DNA from: Aquificota bacterium
GTDB taxonomy: Bacteria; Aquificota; Aquificia; Aquificales; Aquificaceae
Assembly: GCA_013154375.1 (NCBI GenBank)
Contig: JAADCR010000013.1
Location: 1-61,814, forward strand
Direction: 5' to 3'
Length of the DNA stretch: 61,814 nt
The notes beneath the pieces are model-generated. The model was not told where the DNA came from and made no database searches. It saw only the letters and a program-made list of their open reading frames with translations. Shown piece by piece: positions 1 to 8,018 of this stretch. Position numbers and translations under genes: made by a program. Every line of letters starts with the position of its first letter. The first letter of the stretch is position 1.

Positions 1-347
1 GTGTCGCGTATGGGAACGTGCTCGGTGACGATGTATATGAGCTTTATCCCGGCGTCTATGAGCTCTATGACCGCGTCCTTTACCGAGGCGGGAGGAACGT
101 AGACGAGGCCCGTGTTGACGTCTTTCCCTTCGGGCGAGGAGAGGGCCTCTTTGACGGTGTTAAAGACGGGAACGCCGGCTACCTCGGTGCCGCCCTTGCC
201 GGGCGTGACGCCCACCTTTATGAAGCCCGGGTAGAGGGCTTCGCTCTCGGCCACCACCTGGGAGGCTTCTCTGCCGGTTATGCCTACGACGATGAGGCGC
301 GTCTTGTCGTTGAGGTACTTAGTCCCTACGCTCCAGTTTCTCTCCAT
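1..347 (-). CDS. succinyl-CoA synthetase alpha subunit-like protein, 3' end outside the window
   Basis: N-terminal part (about 115 residues) of an ATP-citrate lyase/succinyl-CoA ligase alpha-type subunit. The CoA-binding Rossmann start reads VVGITGREASQVV, followed by the family signature VTPGKGG and then VPVFNT and VYVPP. Such subunits bind CoA and carry a phosphohistidine in a later part not seen here. The stretch before the signature (YPGFIKVG) differs from common SucD (YGT-VVGG type), so this could be the small subunit of citryl-CoA synthetase of the reductive TCA cycle. The start is either ATG at 347, placed 8 bases after a TATAAT (356-361), or ATG at 353, which would add two residues and lies 12 bases after a GAGGA in the end of fabF. 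The gene follows fabF on the same strand. Confidence 0.8.
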   Translation of the reverse strand, partial: MERNWSVGTKYLNDKTRLIVVGITGREASQVVAESEALYPGFIKVGVTPGKGGTEVAGVPVFNTVKEALSSPEGKDVNTGLVYVPPASVKDAVIELIDAGIKLIYIVTEHVPIRD

Positions 348-355
348 GGGCATTT

Positions 356-361
356 ATTATA
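356..361 (-). promoter_or_regulatory. -10-like TATAAT just before the SucD-like gene
   Basis: Perfect TATAAT on the minus strand directly after the TGA stop of fabF (362-364). It ends 8 bases before ATG 347, so a transcript from here would begin at or very near that ATG. No clear -35 box was found. Confidence 0.45.
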
Positions 362-1609
362 TCAGTCCTCGGGCTTTTTAAAGACTAAGGTGGCGTTGGT
401 GCCGCCGAAGCCGAAGGCGTTGGAGAGGGCGACCCTGACGGGTGCTTTTACGGCTTTGTTGGGAACGTAGTCGAGGTCGCACTCGGGGTCGGGGTTCTCG
501 AGGTTTATGGTAGGAGGTATAACGCCCGTCTCTACGGTCTTTACGGTGGCCACGGCCTCCACGGCGGCGGCTGCGCCCAGCAGGTGCCCTATCATGGACT
601 TGTTGGACGAGACTTTAAGTCTGTAGGCGTGCTCGCCGAAGAGCTGCTTTATGGCCAGCGTCTCTATCCGGTCGTTGAGGGGGGTGGAGGTGCCGTGGGC
701 GTTTATGTAGTCCACCTCTTCGGGCTTTAGGTTTGCGTCCTCGAGGGCTTTTTTCATGCACTCGTAGGCGCCCTCGCCGCACTCGTGGGGGGAGGTGATG
801 TGAAACGCGTCGTCGGTGGCGCCGTAGCCGACGAGCTCCGCGTAGATTTTAGCGCCGCGGGCCTTTGCCTTCTCGTAGTCTTCTAAGACGAGTATGCCGG
901 CTCCTTCGCCCATGACGAAGCCGTCGCGGTCCCTGTCAAAGGGGCGGGAGGCCTTCTGAGGCTCGTCGTTGCGCGTAGAGAGGGCCTTCATGGCGGCAAA
1001 GCCGGCCACGCCTAAGGGAGTTACGGCGGCCTCCGTGCCGCCTACCACCGCGGCGTCTATGTCTCCTTGCTGAATGAGCCTAAAAGCGTCCCCTATGGCG
1101 TGGTTGCCGGTGGCGCAGGCGGAGACGACCGAGTAGTTGGGTCCTTTAAAGCCCCACTTTATGGCTACAAGACCGCTGGCCATGTTGGATATGCCGTAGG
1201 GGATGAAAAACGGCGAGACTCTACGGGCGCCTCTCTGCGTGAGAACGAGCGTCTGCTCTTCGATGTCCCTCAGGCCGCCTATGCCCGTACCTATGATGAC
1301 GCCTACCTTGTACGGGTCGTAGCCTGCTTCGAGGAGACCGCTGTCGCGGAGGGCCTCGGCAGCGGCGGCTATAGCGAACTGGATGAAGCGCGAGACTTTA
1401 CGGGCCTCTTTTCTGTCGAGGTACTCCTCGGGGTTAAAGTCTTTAACCTCGGCGGCTATCTTGACCGTAAGGCCGTACTCGTCGGGGTTGAAGCTTTTAA
1501 TGTAGTCCACGCCGCTTACGCCGGCGGTAAGGTTCTCCCAGAACTTCTTAACGCCGGTGCCGACGGGGCTCACGACGCCGAGCCCCGTTACTGCAACGCG
1601 TCTTTTCAT
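362..1609 (-). CDS. fabF: beta-ketoacyl-ACP synthase II
   Basis: Condensing enzyme of type II fatty acid synthesis that extends acyl-ACP with malonyl-ACP in the cytoplasm. The 415 residues match the usual family length. It starts [13 protein letters not shown] and has the nucleophile Cys at about residue 165 ([10 protein letters not shown]). The two catalytic histidines lie in [11 protein letters not shown] (about 305) and [10 protein letters not shown] (about 342), with the conserved C-terminal [10 protein letters not shown]. Its ATG overlaps the acpP stop by 4 bases (ATGA), so the two are translationally coupled. Order fabG, acpP, fabF on the minus strand is the standard fatty acid cluster. 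Confidence 0.97.
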   Translation of the reverse strand: MKRRVAVTGLGVVSPVGTGVKKFWENLTAGVSGVDYIKSFNPDEYGLTVKIAAEVKDFNPEEYLDRKEARKVSRFIQFAIAAAAEALRDSGLLEAGYDPYKVGVIIGTGIGGLRDIEEQTLVLTQRGARRVSPFFIPYGISNMASGLVAIKWGFKGPNYSVVSACATGNHAIGDAFRLIQQGDIDAAVVGGTEAAVTPLGVAGFAAMKALSTRNDEPQKASRPFDRDRDGFVMGEGAGILVLEDYEKAKARGAKIYAELVGYGATDDAFHITSPHECGEGAYECMKKALEDANLKPEEVDYINAHGTSTPLNDRIETLAIKQLFGEHAYRLKVSSNKSMIGHLLGAAAAVEAVATVKTVETGVIPPTINLENPDPECDLDYVPNKAVKAPVRVALSNAFGFGGTNATLVFKKPED

Positions 1610-1842
1610 TCGCCTACCTTTTCCTGCAGGTACTTAATGACGTCGCCGACGGTCTGTATCTTCTCGGCGTCCTCGTCGGGAATCTCTATACCGAACTCCT
1701 CTTCGAACTTCATGATGAGCTCTACCACGTCGAGCGAGTCGGCCCCGAGGTCTTCGACGAACTTAGCCTCGGGCGTTATCTTCTCGGGCTCGACGCTGAG
1801 CTGCTCGGCGATAATCTCTTTAACCTTTTCTTCTAAGCTCAT
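1606..1842 (-). CDS. acpP: acyl carrier protein
   Basis: Small acidic 78-residue carrier that holds growing acyl chains on a phosphopantetheine arm. The attachment serine is in [10 protein letters not shown] at about residue 36. Length, acidity and the four-helix pattern are typical. A strong Shine-Dalgarno (GGAGG, 7 bases before ATG) sets the start. It lies between fabG and fabF, 20 bases after the fabG stop, and overlaps fabF by 4 bases. Confidence 0.98.
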   Translation of the reverse strand: MSLEEKVKEIIAEQLSVEPEKITPEAKFVEDLGADSLDVVELIMKFEEEFGIEIPDEDAEKIQTVGDVIKYLQEKVGE

Positions 1843-1862
1843 AGCCCTACCTCCTTTGAGGT

Positions 1863-2609
1863 TTAGTACATACCGCCGTTTACGTGAACGACCGTACCCG
1901 TTACGTAGGAGGCCAGCTCGGAGCAGAGGAAGAGCACCGCCCCGGCCACCTCCTCGGGCCGGCCGAACCTGCCTAAGGGAATCTCCTCGAGGTAACGCTT
2001 CTTAAGCTCTTCCGGCAGCCCCGCCGTCATGTCCGTCTCTATAAAGCCGGGGGCTACGGCGTTGACGAGGACGTTCCTCGGTGCCAGCTCTTTGGCCAAG
2101 GACTTGGTAAAGCCTACGAGTCCGGCCTTAGAGGCCGCGTAGTTGGTCTGGCCCGCGTTGCCCGTGAAGGCTACCACGGAGGTGAGGTTAACGATGCGCC
2201 CCCAGCGCTGCTTTATCATCTTCTTTACCGCGCGCTTGGTCACCAGAAAGGTGCCCGTAAGGTTTACCCTTATAACCTCTTCCCAGTCTTGCTCGCTCAT
2301 CCGTAAAAAGAGCTTGTCGCGCGTAATGCCGGCGTTGTTTATAAGAACGTCAACACCGCCGAAGGCGGTCTCTATCTCTTTAAACGCCTCGTCTATGGAC
2401 GGAGGGTCCGAGAGGTCGAGCCTGAGGCCTAAGGTTTTAGCCCCCGTCTCGTCGGCTATGCTCTGGGCGGTTCGGCGTGCGCGCTCGGCGTCGGTGCCCG
2501 TAACCACTACGGTAGCTCCCGCCCGCGCGAGGGCGTAAGCTATAGCCCTGCCTATGCCGCGCGTAGAGCCCGTAACGAGGGCCGTCTTACCCTCAAGGCG
2601 TATTTCCAT
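1863..2609 (-). CDS. fabG: 3-oxoacyl-ACP reductase
   Basis: NADPH-dependent short-chain dehydrogenase for the first reduction of fatty acid elongation. The 248 residues contain the dinucleotide motif [12 protein letters not shown], the NNAG motif, the catalytic Ser in [10 protein letters not shown], and YxxxK as YAASK. The C-terminal VVHVNGGMY is typical of FabG. The start is ATG 2609, giving [14 protein letters not shown]; an upstream in-frame extension runs antisense-like through the argF end and does not look like protein. There is no Shine-Dalgarno; a perfect TATAAT ends 12 bases before the ATG. Confidence 0.96.
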   Translation of the reverse strand: MEIRLEGKTALVTGSTRGIGRAIAYALARAGATVVVTGTDAERARRTAQSIADETGAKTLGLRLDLSDPPSIDEAFKEIETAFGGVDVLINNAGITRDKLFLRMSEQDWEEVIRVNLTGTFLVTKRAVKKMIKQRWGRIVNLTSVVAFTGNAGQTNYAASKAGLVGFTKSLAKELAPRNVLVNAVAPGFIETDMTAGLPEELKKRYLEEIPLGRFGRPEEVAGAVLFLCSELASYVTGTVVHVNGGMY

Positions 2610-2621
2610 TATGCTTTCGTA

Positions 2622-2627
2622 ATTATA
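2622..2627 (-). promoter_or_regulatory. -10-like TATAAT before fabG
   Basis: TATAAT on the minus strand, 12 bases before the fabG ATG and 7 bases after the argF stop codon. It implies a leader of only a few bases. The -35 region (inside argF) is not recognisable. Confidence 0.45.
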
Positions 2628-2634
2628 CCAAACT

Positions 2635-3543
2635 TCAGGCGCTTCTGCCCAGCAGGTGCTCGAGAAGGGCCATCTGGGCCCAGAGCCGGTTCTCGGCCTG
2701 ACGGAACACCGTTTCGGCTTGCTCTTCGAAAAGCTCCCGCTCAACCTCTTGGCCCTTACGGGCGGGCAGGCAGTGAAGCAGCAGGGCGGGTTTACCGGTT
2801 TTTTCTACAAGCTCACGCGTAACGCGGTACGGCTCGAAGGCGGAGAGCTCTTTCTCCTGCTGGCCCATGCTTACCCAGACGTCGGTGTAAAGAGCGTCGG
2901 CGTCTTTTACGGCCTCTTCGGGGTCGTGCGTGAGCTCTATCCGGGCACCCGTCTCGCGGGCTATGCGGCGGGCTTTCTCGTAGTAGTAGGCGTTAGGCTC
3001 GTGTCCGAGGGGCGTGGCTACGGTGAGGTCTACGCCGGCCATGGCGCAGCCTACCATGAGGCTGTTACAGACGTTGTTCCCGTCGCCGAGCCAAGCGAGC
3101 TTAAGCCCTTCGAGCCTACCGAAGGTTTCTTTAAGCGTAAACAGGTCGCTTAGCGTCTGGCACGGGTGGGAGAGCTCCGTAAGGGCGTTTACGACGGGTA
3201 TAGAGGCGTAGAGGGCGAGCTCTTTAAGCGCGGCGTGCGAGTGGTTACGGACCACGAGCGCGTCGACGTAGCGCGAGAGGGTACGGGCCGTGTCGGCCGT
3301 CTCTTCGCCGCGCGAAGACTGCAGTTCTTTCTCGTGTAAAAACAGGCTTTCGCCGCCGAGCTTCCGGACGCCCACCTCGAACGAGACGCGCGTACGCGTG
3401 GAGGGCTTGGTAAAAAGCAGGGCCACCACTTTACCCTTTAGCGCGTCGCTCCTTGCTCCTCTCTTAAACTCTTCGGCCCGTTTAAGCAGGTAAAAAAGCT
3501 CGTCGCGCGTTATATCCCATAAGTCTAAAAAGTCCCTTTTCAT
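2635..3543 (-). CDS. argF: ornithine carbamoyltransferase
   Basis: Arginine synthesis enzyme that joins carbamoyl phosphate and ornithine to citrulline. It has the carbamoyl phosphate motif KPSTRTRVSFE, HPCQ (LSHPCQTLSDL), and the ornithine-side motif HCLPARKG. About 302 residues, the normal length. ATG 3543 gives MKRDFLDLWD, the usual N-terminus; a TTG 21 bases upstream would overlap pilD and is less likely. The ATG lacks a Shine-Dalgarno. Instead TAAAAT, whose TAA is the pilD stop codon, ends 7 bases before it. argC is far away at 52937-53959. Confidence 0.95.
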   Translation of the reverse strand: MKRDFLDLWDITRDELFYLLKRAEEFKRGARSDALKGKVVALLFTKPSTRTRVSFEVGVRKLGGESLFLHEKELQSSRGEETADTARTLSRYVDALVVRNHSHAALKELALYASIPVVNALTELSHPCQTLSDLFTLKETFGRLEGLKLAWLGDGNNVCNSLMVGCAMAGVDLTVATPLGHEPNAYYYEKARRIARETGARIELTHDPEEAVKDADALYTDVWVSMGQQEKELSAFEPYRVTRELVEKTGKPALLLHCLPARKGQEVERELFEEQAETVFRQAENRLWAQMALLEHLLGRSA

Positions 3544-3550
3544 AGAGAAT

Positions 3551-3556
3551 ATTTTA
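3551..3556 (-). promoter_or_regulatory. -10-like TAAAAT built on the pilD stop codon, before argF
   Basis: Minus-strand TAAAAT ends 7 bases before the argF ATG. Its first three bases are the TAA stop of pilD. Predicted to give a leaderless argF mRNA; AT-rich coincidence is the alternative. Confidence 0.4.
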
Positions 3557-4312
3557 GACGCCAAGCAGGAGGGCCGTAAGCTCGTCTTTAAAGAGCGTGC
3601 CTAAAAAGGCGCCTAAAGCCAAAAACGGGCCGAAAGGGAGAACGAACTGCGTGCTTCTGTGCTTTACAAGAAGCGGGAGGGCGTAAAGCAGGCCCGTAAC
3701 GCTGCCTATAAGAAGCGCGTAGAAAACCAGAAGCGGGCCGCCGAAAGCGCCCACGGAGGCAAGAAGCAGCCCGTCGCCGAGGCCTATACCCTCTACTTTT
3801 CTTACGAGCCTGTAGTAGGCGTATATAAGGAGCACCAGCCCGAGGCCGAGGGCGGCACCCGTAAAAGCTTGTGCGGGCGTAACGGAAGGCCTGAAGAACG
3901 AGAGGAGCAGGAATAGAATCGTGCTGCCTACGCTTAAGACGGGCGGGATGACGAAGTACAGCCAGTCGGTGAGCGCTACTATAAGTAAGTACGAGAAAAA
4001 CAGATAGTGATAGACGGCCTCAAGGGTGAGGCCGTAGAGGTAGCACGAGAGGACGGCCAGCAGGCCCGAGCCGAGCTCGACGAGCGGGTAGCGCAGGGAT
4101 ATAGGGCCCGAGCAGAAGCGGCACTTCCCTTTAAGAAGAACGAAAGAGATTAAAGGCAGGTTGTCGTGCCACGGGATGGTACGGCCGCAGTGAGGGCAGC
4201 GCGAGCGGGTAAAGACCACCGGCTCGCCGCGCGGCAGCCGGTAAATAAGAACGTTGTAAAAGCTACCGAGAACGAGCCCGACGAGGAAGGCCGCAAGGTA
4301 GCAGAGCTCCAT
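3554..4312 (-). CDS. pilD: prepilin peptidase (type IV leader peptidase, A24 family)
   Basis: Inner-membrane aspartic protease that cleaves, and often N-methylates, type IV pilins and type II secretion pseudopilins. The 252-residue protein is highly hydrophobic with about 8 membrane segments. The cytoplasmic N-terminal domain has two CxxC pairs (CPHCGRTIPW and CRFC), typical of bifunctional enzymes. The first catalytic Asp lies in ALTDWLYF and the second in the GxGD motif GIGLGDGLLL. Its ATG overlaps the secF stop by one base (TAATG). With pilM and pilN at 33877-35381 it supports a pilus or type II secretion machine in this organism. Confidence 0.93.
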   Translation of the reverse strand: MELCYLAAFLVGLVLGSFYNVLIYRLPRGEPVVFTRSRCPHCGRTIPWHDNLPLISFVLLKGKCRFCSGPISLRYPLVELGSGLLAVLSCYLYGLTLEAVYHYLFFSYLLIVALTDWLYFVIPPVLSVGSTILFLLLSFFRPSVTPAQAFTGAALGLGLVLLIYAYYRLVRKVEGIGLGDGLLLASVGAFGGPLLVFYALLIGSVTGLLYALPLLVKHRSTQFVLPFGPFLALGAFLGTLFKDELTALLLGV

Positions 4313-5163
4313 TAAACCCTCCCGAGGAGCCTCTGCGCGTCGAGGACGAAGGCCGAGGCTACGAAGACCGAGGAGAAGGTACCCACGATAACGCCCACGA
4401 CGAAGGCGAACATTATGTTAGACAGCGCGTAGCCGCCGAGGATAAAAAGCGTGAAAGCGGTAATAAAAGTCGTTAAAGAGGTCATTAAGGTTCTCGAGAG
4501 GGTCTGGTTTACCGAGAGGTCCATAACCTCTTCTAAGGTCATGTCTTTCCGCTTACGGAGGTTCTCGCGTATACGGTCGAAGATAACGACCGTGTCCGAG
4601 ACGGAGTAGCCCGCCACGACGAGGATGGCCGAGACGACCTCGAGGTTCACCTCCCGGTAGGTAAGCGCGTAAGCTCCCAGAACGGTAATAACGTCGTGCA
4701 GGAGAGCCAGCACCGCCCCTAAACCCCAGAGAAGCTTAAACCTGAATCCTAAGTAAAGCAGGATACCCGCAAGAGCCGTAAGCACGGCAAAGAAGGCCTT
4801 CTTTTTAAGCTCCTCGCTTACCACCCCGCTTATCTTCTCTTTTCTTAAAAGCTCGTACTCTCCGAAGCGTCTAAAGGCACGCTCTACCTTCTCCTCGGGC
4901 TGGCCGCGCCGTACTTTTACGATAAAGCTGCCCTCGCGCGTCTCTTGGATGAGAAAGCCCGTTAGACCTTCTTCTTTTAGCGCCCTCCTTAACTCCTGAG
5001 GGGAGACCTTTTTAGCAAAGCGGACCTCGTAGAGCGTCCCGCCGGTAAAGTCGAGGCCGAGGTTTAAGCCCCGGAAGAAAAGAAGCAGCAGACTGGCCAG
5101 AACTAAAAAGGCCGAGACGGCGTAGGCGAGCTTCCGGTACTTTAAAAACCGGAACCGTATCAC
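4312..5163 (-). CDS. secF: protein translocase subunit SecF
   Basis: Membrane subunit of SecDF, which uses the proton gradient to help pull proteins across the inner membrane. The 283 residues show six membrane segments: one near the N-terminus and five after residue 120. Family motifs are [13 protein letters not shown] in the first periplasmic entry and [12 protein letters not shown] between later helices. Unusually, the upstream gene is hpf rather than secD, and secD is nowhere in the window. The start overlaps hpf by 4 bases, so SecF and Hpf appear co-translated. Confidence 0.95.
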   Translation of the reverse strand: MIRFRFLKYRKLAYAVSAFLVLASLLLLFFRGLNLGLDFTGGTLYEVRFAKKVSPQELRRALKEEGLTGFLIQETREGSFIVKVRRGQPEEKVERAFRRFGEYELLRKEKISGVVSEELKKKAFFAVLTALAGILLYLGFRFKLLWGLGAVLALLHDVITVLGAYALTYREVNLEVVSAILVVAGYSVSDTVVIFDRIRENLRKRKDMTLEEVMDLSVNQTLSRTLMTSLTTFITAFTLFILGGYALSNIMFAFVVGVIVGTFSSVFVASAFVLDAQRLLGRV

Positions 5164-5753
5164 AGGTACTTACACCCCGTGCTCAGAAGCCCGAGCTTGC
5201 CCCCGCGCTTCCGGTAGAGAATCTTAAGCTCGCCGTCCTGAACGTCGACGAAGGGTAGAAAGTACGCGTGCGTCTCTTCCAGCTCGGCTACGGCGTCTTC
5301 TAAGCTCATGGGCTTGTCCACCACGAGCTCTTCCTCTTCTACTTTGGGTACCTCTTCCAGACCGAGCTCGAGCTCGTGGAGCTTCTCTTTAAACTTACGG
5401 GCTTCTCTAATCTGTTCGTGCCTACGCTCTTTAAGCTTGACGAGCTGCTTCTCGAGCTCGTCGAGGGCTTTGTCTATGGCCGTAAAGACGTCCGTGTCTT
5501 CTTCCCAAGCGTGCAGAGCACCGTGAGGGAGGTTTTTAAGGTACAGGTGCAGGTCCACGCGGTAAAAAGTCGGGAGGCTGTCGCCGGCAAAGTCGCGCTG
5601 GCGGGCACGCGTGGAGGATATGGCCACCACCGCCTCCACCTCGTCCTCGCCGACCTCTTTTAAGTACCGCTTAAAGCGGTTAAGCTTACTCTCTATAAGC
5701 GCCTTCATGGCGTCGCTAATCTCAACGTCTACGCCCCTGTACTCAACGTTCAT
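5160..5753 (-). CDS. hpf: ribosome hibernation promoting factor, long form
   Basis: Binds idle 30S subunits and promotes 100S ribosome dimers. The N-terminal S30AE domain (about 1-105) begins [21 protein letters not shown] charged helical linker follows, rich in Glu and Lys (about 110-150). The C-terminal domain starts at [14 protein letters not shown] and ends [10 protein letters not shown], matching the dimerisation domain of long-form Hpf. Length 197 fits. The ATG overlaps the stop of the small lipoprotein gene upstream (TAATG), and its stop overlaps secF. Confidence 0.93.
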   Translation of the reverse strand: MNVEYRGVDVEISDAMKALIESKLNRFKRYLKEVGEDEVEAVVAISSTRARQRDFAGDSLPTFYRVDLHLYLKNLPHGALHAWEEDTDVFTAIDKALDELEKQLVKLKERRHEQIREARKFKEKLHELELGLEEVPKVEEEELVVDKPMSLEDAVAELEETHAYFLPFVDVQDGELKILYRKRGGKLGLLSTGCKYL

Positions 5754-6025
5754 TACTTCTCCTCCGAAAGCTTAAGCTCTCTCAAGACCCTATTATCCAG
5801 CACCAGAACCAGCTTTTCAACGTCGCGCTCCACTTTCAAGGGCTTGAGTGTGACGACCTGAGGACAGAACCGGGCGGTCCGCTTTAGGTACAGATACAGC
5901 ACCTGACCCTTACGCTCTTTCTTCTCTACCGCGTAGCAGGGGGAAGGGAGCTCGACGGTTACGGTTTTGTAAGGCCCCGAGCAGCCTATAAGGCCGCTTA
6001 GAAACAGAATACCCAGCTCGTTCAT
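5753..6025 (-). CDS. small predicted lipoprotein of unknown function
   Basis: I do not recognise this 90-residue protein. It begins with a short hydrophobic stretch ending in a possible lipobox (LIGC, Cys at about 15), so it may be a lipoprotein, although the N-terminus has Glu and no Lys or Arg, which is unusual for an export signal. The rest is beta-prone with alternating hydrophobic residues (VLYLYLKR, KLVLVLDNRVL) and two more cysteines. It is the first gene of the run to hpf and secF and is divergent from trxB. No Shine-Dalgarno; TACTTT lies 7 bases before ATG. Confidence 0.55.
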   Translation of the reverse strand: MNELGILFLSGLIGCSGPYKTVTVELPSPCYAVEKKERKGQVLYLYLKRTARFCPQVVTLKPLKVERDVEKLVLVLDNRVLRELKLSEEK

Positions 6026-6060
6026 AACTATTAAAGTATGTTCTATAGGAGGTCGAGGCG

Positions 6061-7032
6061 ATGGAGTTCACCCTGACGGAGAAGCCCGACGAGCTGTACG
6101 ACGTGGTGATAATAGGAGCCGGGCCCGCGGGCACCACCGCGGCCATATACACCGCCCGCGCCGGCTGGAAGACGCTCGTTCTTTACCGCGCGGAGGCCGA
6201 CGGCGCTTTGGGCATAACGCAGAAGATAGAGAACTACCCGGGCGTGCCCGGCCCCATATCGGGTTACGAGCTTCTAAAGCGTATGCGCGAGCAGGCCAAG
6301 AGCTTCGGCGCTAAGTTCGTAAGGGGTAAAGTTATCGCCACGGAGCTTAAGACCGACCCTAAAAAGGTCTACACGATAGACGGAAGGGAGTTTAAGGGTA
6401 AGGTGGTTATCGTCGCCTCGGGTGCCATGGAGCGGGCGCACAAGTTTAAAGGCGAGGAGGAGTTTTTAGGTAGGGGCGTCTCGTACTGCGGCGTGTGCGA
6501 CGCGGCCTTCTTTAAAGACCAGCCGGTGGCCGTTATAGGCGACGACGACTACGCCATAGAGGAAGCGCTCTTTATAGCCCGCTTTGCGAGCAAGGTCTAC
6601 TTTATCGTCCCGGGTAGTAAGATAAAGGCACCGCCGGAGGCGGTCGAGGAGCTCAAAAAACAGCCCAACGTGGAGATACTGCTTCACCACCGCGTGCTCG
6701 AGATAGTGGGCGACCAGACGGTAAAGGGGATAAGGCTTAAGGACCTCGAGACGGGGGAGGAGAAGTTTTTAGAGGTTAACGGCGTGTTTATATTCTTAGG
6801 CGGCACCAAACCCTCGGTAGACTTTCTGATGGGTCAGGTGGAGATGACGGACGGGGAGTGCATCGTGGTAAACGAGGAGATGATGACGTCCGTGCCGGGC
6901 GTCTTTGCCGCCGGGGACGTGCTCTGTAACGAGGTTAAGCAGGCCGTGGTGGCCGCGGCCATGGGCTGTAAGGCGGCGCTGGCGGCAGACAAGTTTTTAA
7001 GCGGGAAGAGAAAAATAGTGCCGCAGTGGTAG
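6061..7032 (+). CDS. thioredoxin reductase-like flavoprotein lacking the NADPH motifs
   Basis: Thioredoxin reductase fold of 323 residues. The FAD motif VVIIGAGPAGTTAA is at about 15-28 and the redox pair CGVC at 143-146, followed by DAAFF as in TrxB. The C-terminal FAD motif is VPGVFAAGDVL. The nucleotide half is odd: the usual GGGNSA-type motif reads GDDDYA (160-165), and the HRRxxxR signature that grips the 2'-phosphate of NADPH is replaced by VPGSKIK. Known reductases without these motifs use other donors, such as reduced ferredoxin. GGAGG 8 bases before ATG sets the start. Confidence 0.85.
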   Translation: MEFTLTEKPDELYDVVIIGAGPAGTTAAIYTARAGWKTLVLYRAEADGALGITQKIENYPGVPGPISGYELLKRMREQAKSFGAKFVRGKVIATELKTDPKKVYTIDGREFKGKVVIVASGAMERAHKFKGEEEFLGRGVSYCGVCDAAFFKDQPVAVIGDDDYAIEEALFIARFASKVYFIVPGSKIKAPPEAVEELKKQPNVEILLHHRVLEIVGDQTVKGIRLKDLETGEEKFLEVNGVFIFLGGTKPSVDFLMGQVEMTDGECIVVNEEMMTSVPGVFAAGDVLCNEVKQAVVAAAMGCKAALAADKFLSGKRKIVPQW

Positions 7033-7034
7033 GC

Positions 7035-7063
7035 TTGACGGGCAGTAAGTAACCCCTTACATT
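7035..7063 (+). promoter_or_regulatory. promoter of the hemerythrin gene (TTGACG-17-TACATT) with an overlapping inverted repeat
   Basis: TTGACG (7035-7040), 17-base spacer, TACATT (7058-7063). The start codon begins at 7070, only 6 bases after the -10, so the mRNA should be leaderless. A perfect 6-bp inverted repeat CCCTTA-CAT-TAAGGG (7054-7068) is centred on the -10 box and could be a repressor site. Confidence 0.65.
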
Positions 7064-7069
7064 AAGGGT

Positions 7070-7465
7070 ATGCTCATAAAGCCGGGCGACGTACAGAAGG
7101 TGGGAAACCTGTTTATCGACTCGGTCCACGAGGAGGAGATAAGGCTCATTAACGAGCTCTACGAGGCATTAACTAAAGAAGACAAAAGTAAGGCCGACGA
7201 GCTTATGGACGAGCTGCTCGTGGACCTCGAGGACCACTTTACGACGGAAGAGGAGCTTATGCGCGAGTTTGAGTTTTTCGCATACCCGATGCACAAGGCC
7301 GAGCACGACCAGATGCGCCAGCGCTTTAAAGAGGTCTACGACGCGTGGAAAAAAGACAGAAACTGCGCCGCGGTCGTCTCTTTCTTAAAAGACGAGTTCG
7401 TACCTTGGATTAAGAGCCACGTGGCGCGCTGGGACTCGACCACCGCTCAGCACCTCGGAGATTAA
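7070..7465 (+). CDS. bacteriohemerythrin
   Basis: Small cytoplasmic protein (131 residues) with a four-helix bundle holding a non-haem di-iron site that binds oxygen. The ligand set is complete: His20, His56 and Glu60 (DHFTTEE), His75 and His79 (HKAEHD), His117 and Asp122 (SHVARWD). Probable roles are oxygen sensing, scavenging or delivery, useful in a microaerophile or anaerobe. It follows trxB by 37 bases but has its own promoter. The last 56 bases overlap maf on the other strand. Confidence 0.93.
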   Translation: MLIKPGDVQKVGNLFIDSVHEEEIRLINELYEALTKEDKSKADELMDELLVDLEDHFTTEEELMREFEFFAYPMHKAEHDQMRQRFKEVYDAWKKDRNCAAVVSFLKDEFVPWIKSHVARWDSTTAQHLGD

Positions 7466-8018
7466 CAACGCCGAGCTTCTTTAGCTCTTCGTAAAGCCTG
7501 TGGACGGGAAGACCCATTACCGTGTAGAAGTTACCCCTAATCTTCTCCACCAGCGTGGCCCCGAAGCCCTGAACGCCGTAAGCGCCCGCCTTGTCGAGAG
7601 GCTCGCCCGTCTTTACGTAGTAAAGCGCCTCTTCTTCGTCAAACGGCCGGAACTTCACGCGGGCCGTATCGTGGAAAACCACTTTACCCTTAGGCGAGTA
7701 AACGGCAACGCCCGTAACTACGGTGTGCCAGCGGCCCGAGAGGGCCTTTAGCATCTCAAGCGCCTCTTGCTCGTCTTTGGGCTTGCCTAAGACGCGGCCT
7801 TTAAAGTAGACCACAGTGTCGGCGCCTACTACGGCCGCGTTGCGGTGCTTTTTAAAAACGCTTAGGGCCTTTTTACGCGCCAGCCGCCGGGCCAGCGCTA
7901 CGGGGTCTTTAAGAGGCTCGTCCTCGTCGGCCTCGGGCGCTACGACGGAGAAGGGTACGCGGAGAAGAGAGAGAATCTCCCTCCTCCGCGGCGAGGTAGA
8001 GGCCAGAATAAGCTCCAT
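7410..8018 (-). CDS. maf: Maf family nucleotide pyrophosphatase
   Basis: House-cleaning nucleoside triphosphate pyrophosphatase that removes modified or non-canonical nucleotides. Motifs are ILASTSPRRREIL at the N-terminus, GADTVV (catalytic Asp, about residue 67), GKP, and GAYGVQGFG. It has 202 residues, about 12 to 15 longer than usual; the extra C-terminal tail (rich in Ser, Pro, Arg) lies where the gene overlaps the hemerythrin gene by 56 bases on the opposite strand. Last gene of the mglA operon, directly after the 76-residue protein (TGA then ATG). Confidence 0.93.
   Translation of the reverse strand: MELILASTSPRRREILSLLRVPFSVVAPEADEDEPLKDPVALARRLARKKALSVFKKHRNAAVVGADTVVYFKGRVLGKPKDEQEALEMLKALSGRWHTVVTGVAVYSPKGKVVFHDTARVKFRPFDEEEALYYVKTGEPLDKAGAYGVQGFGATLVEKIRGNFYTVMGLPVHRLYEELKKLGVVNLRGAERWSSPSAPRGS

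Noticed and set aside
1067-2005. Open frame on the plus strand across fabF, acpP and fabG
   Set aside because: It spans three certain genes on the other strand and resembles no protein.
2610-2744. N-terminal extension of fabG by 45 residues
   Set aside because: FabG proteins start at the point chosen; the extension lies within the argF 3' end in another frame.
3544-3564. TTG start giving argF seven more residues
   Set aside because: It would overlap pilD, lacks a ribosome site, and the ATG at 3543 matches the family N-terminus.
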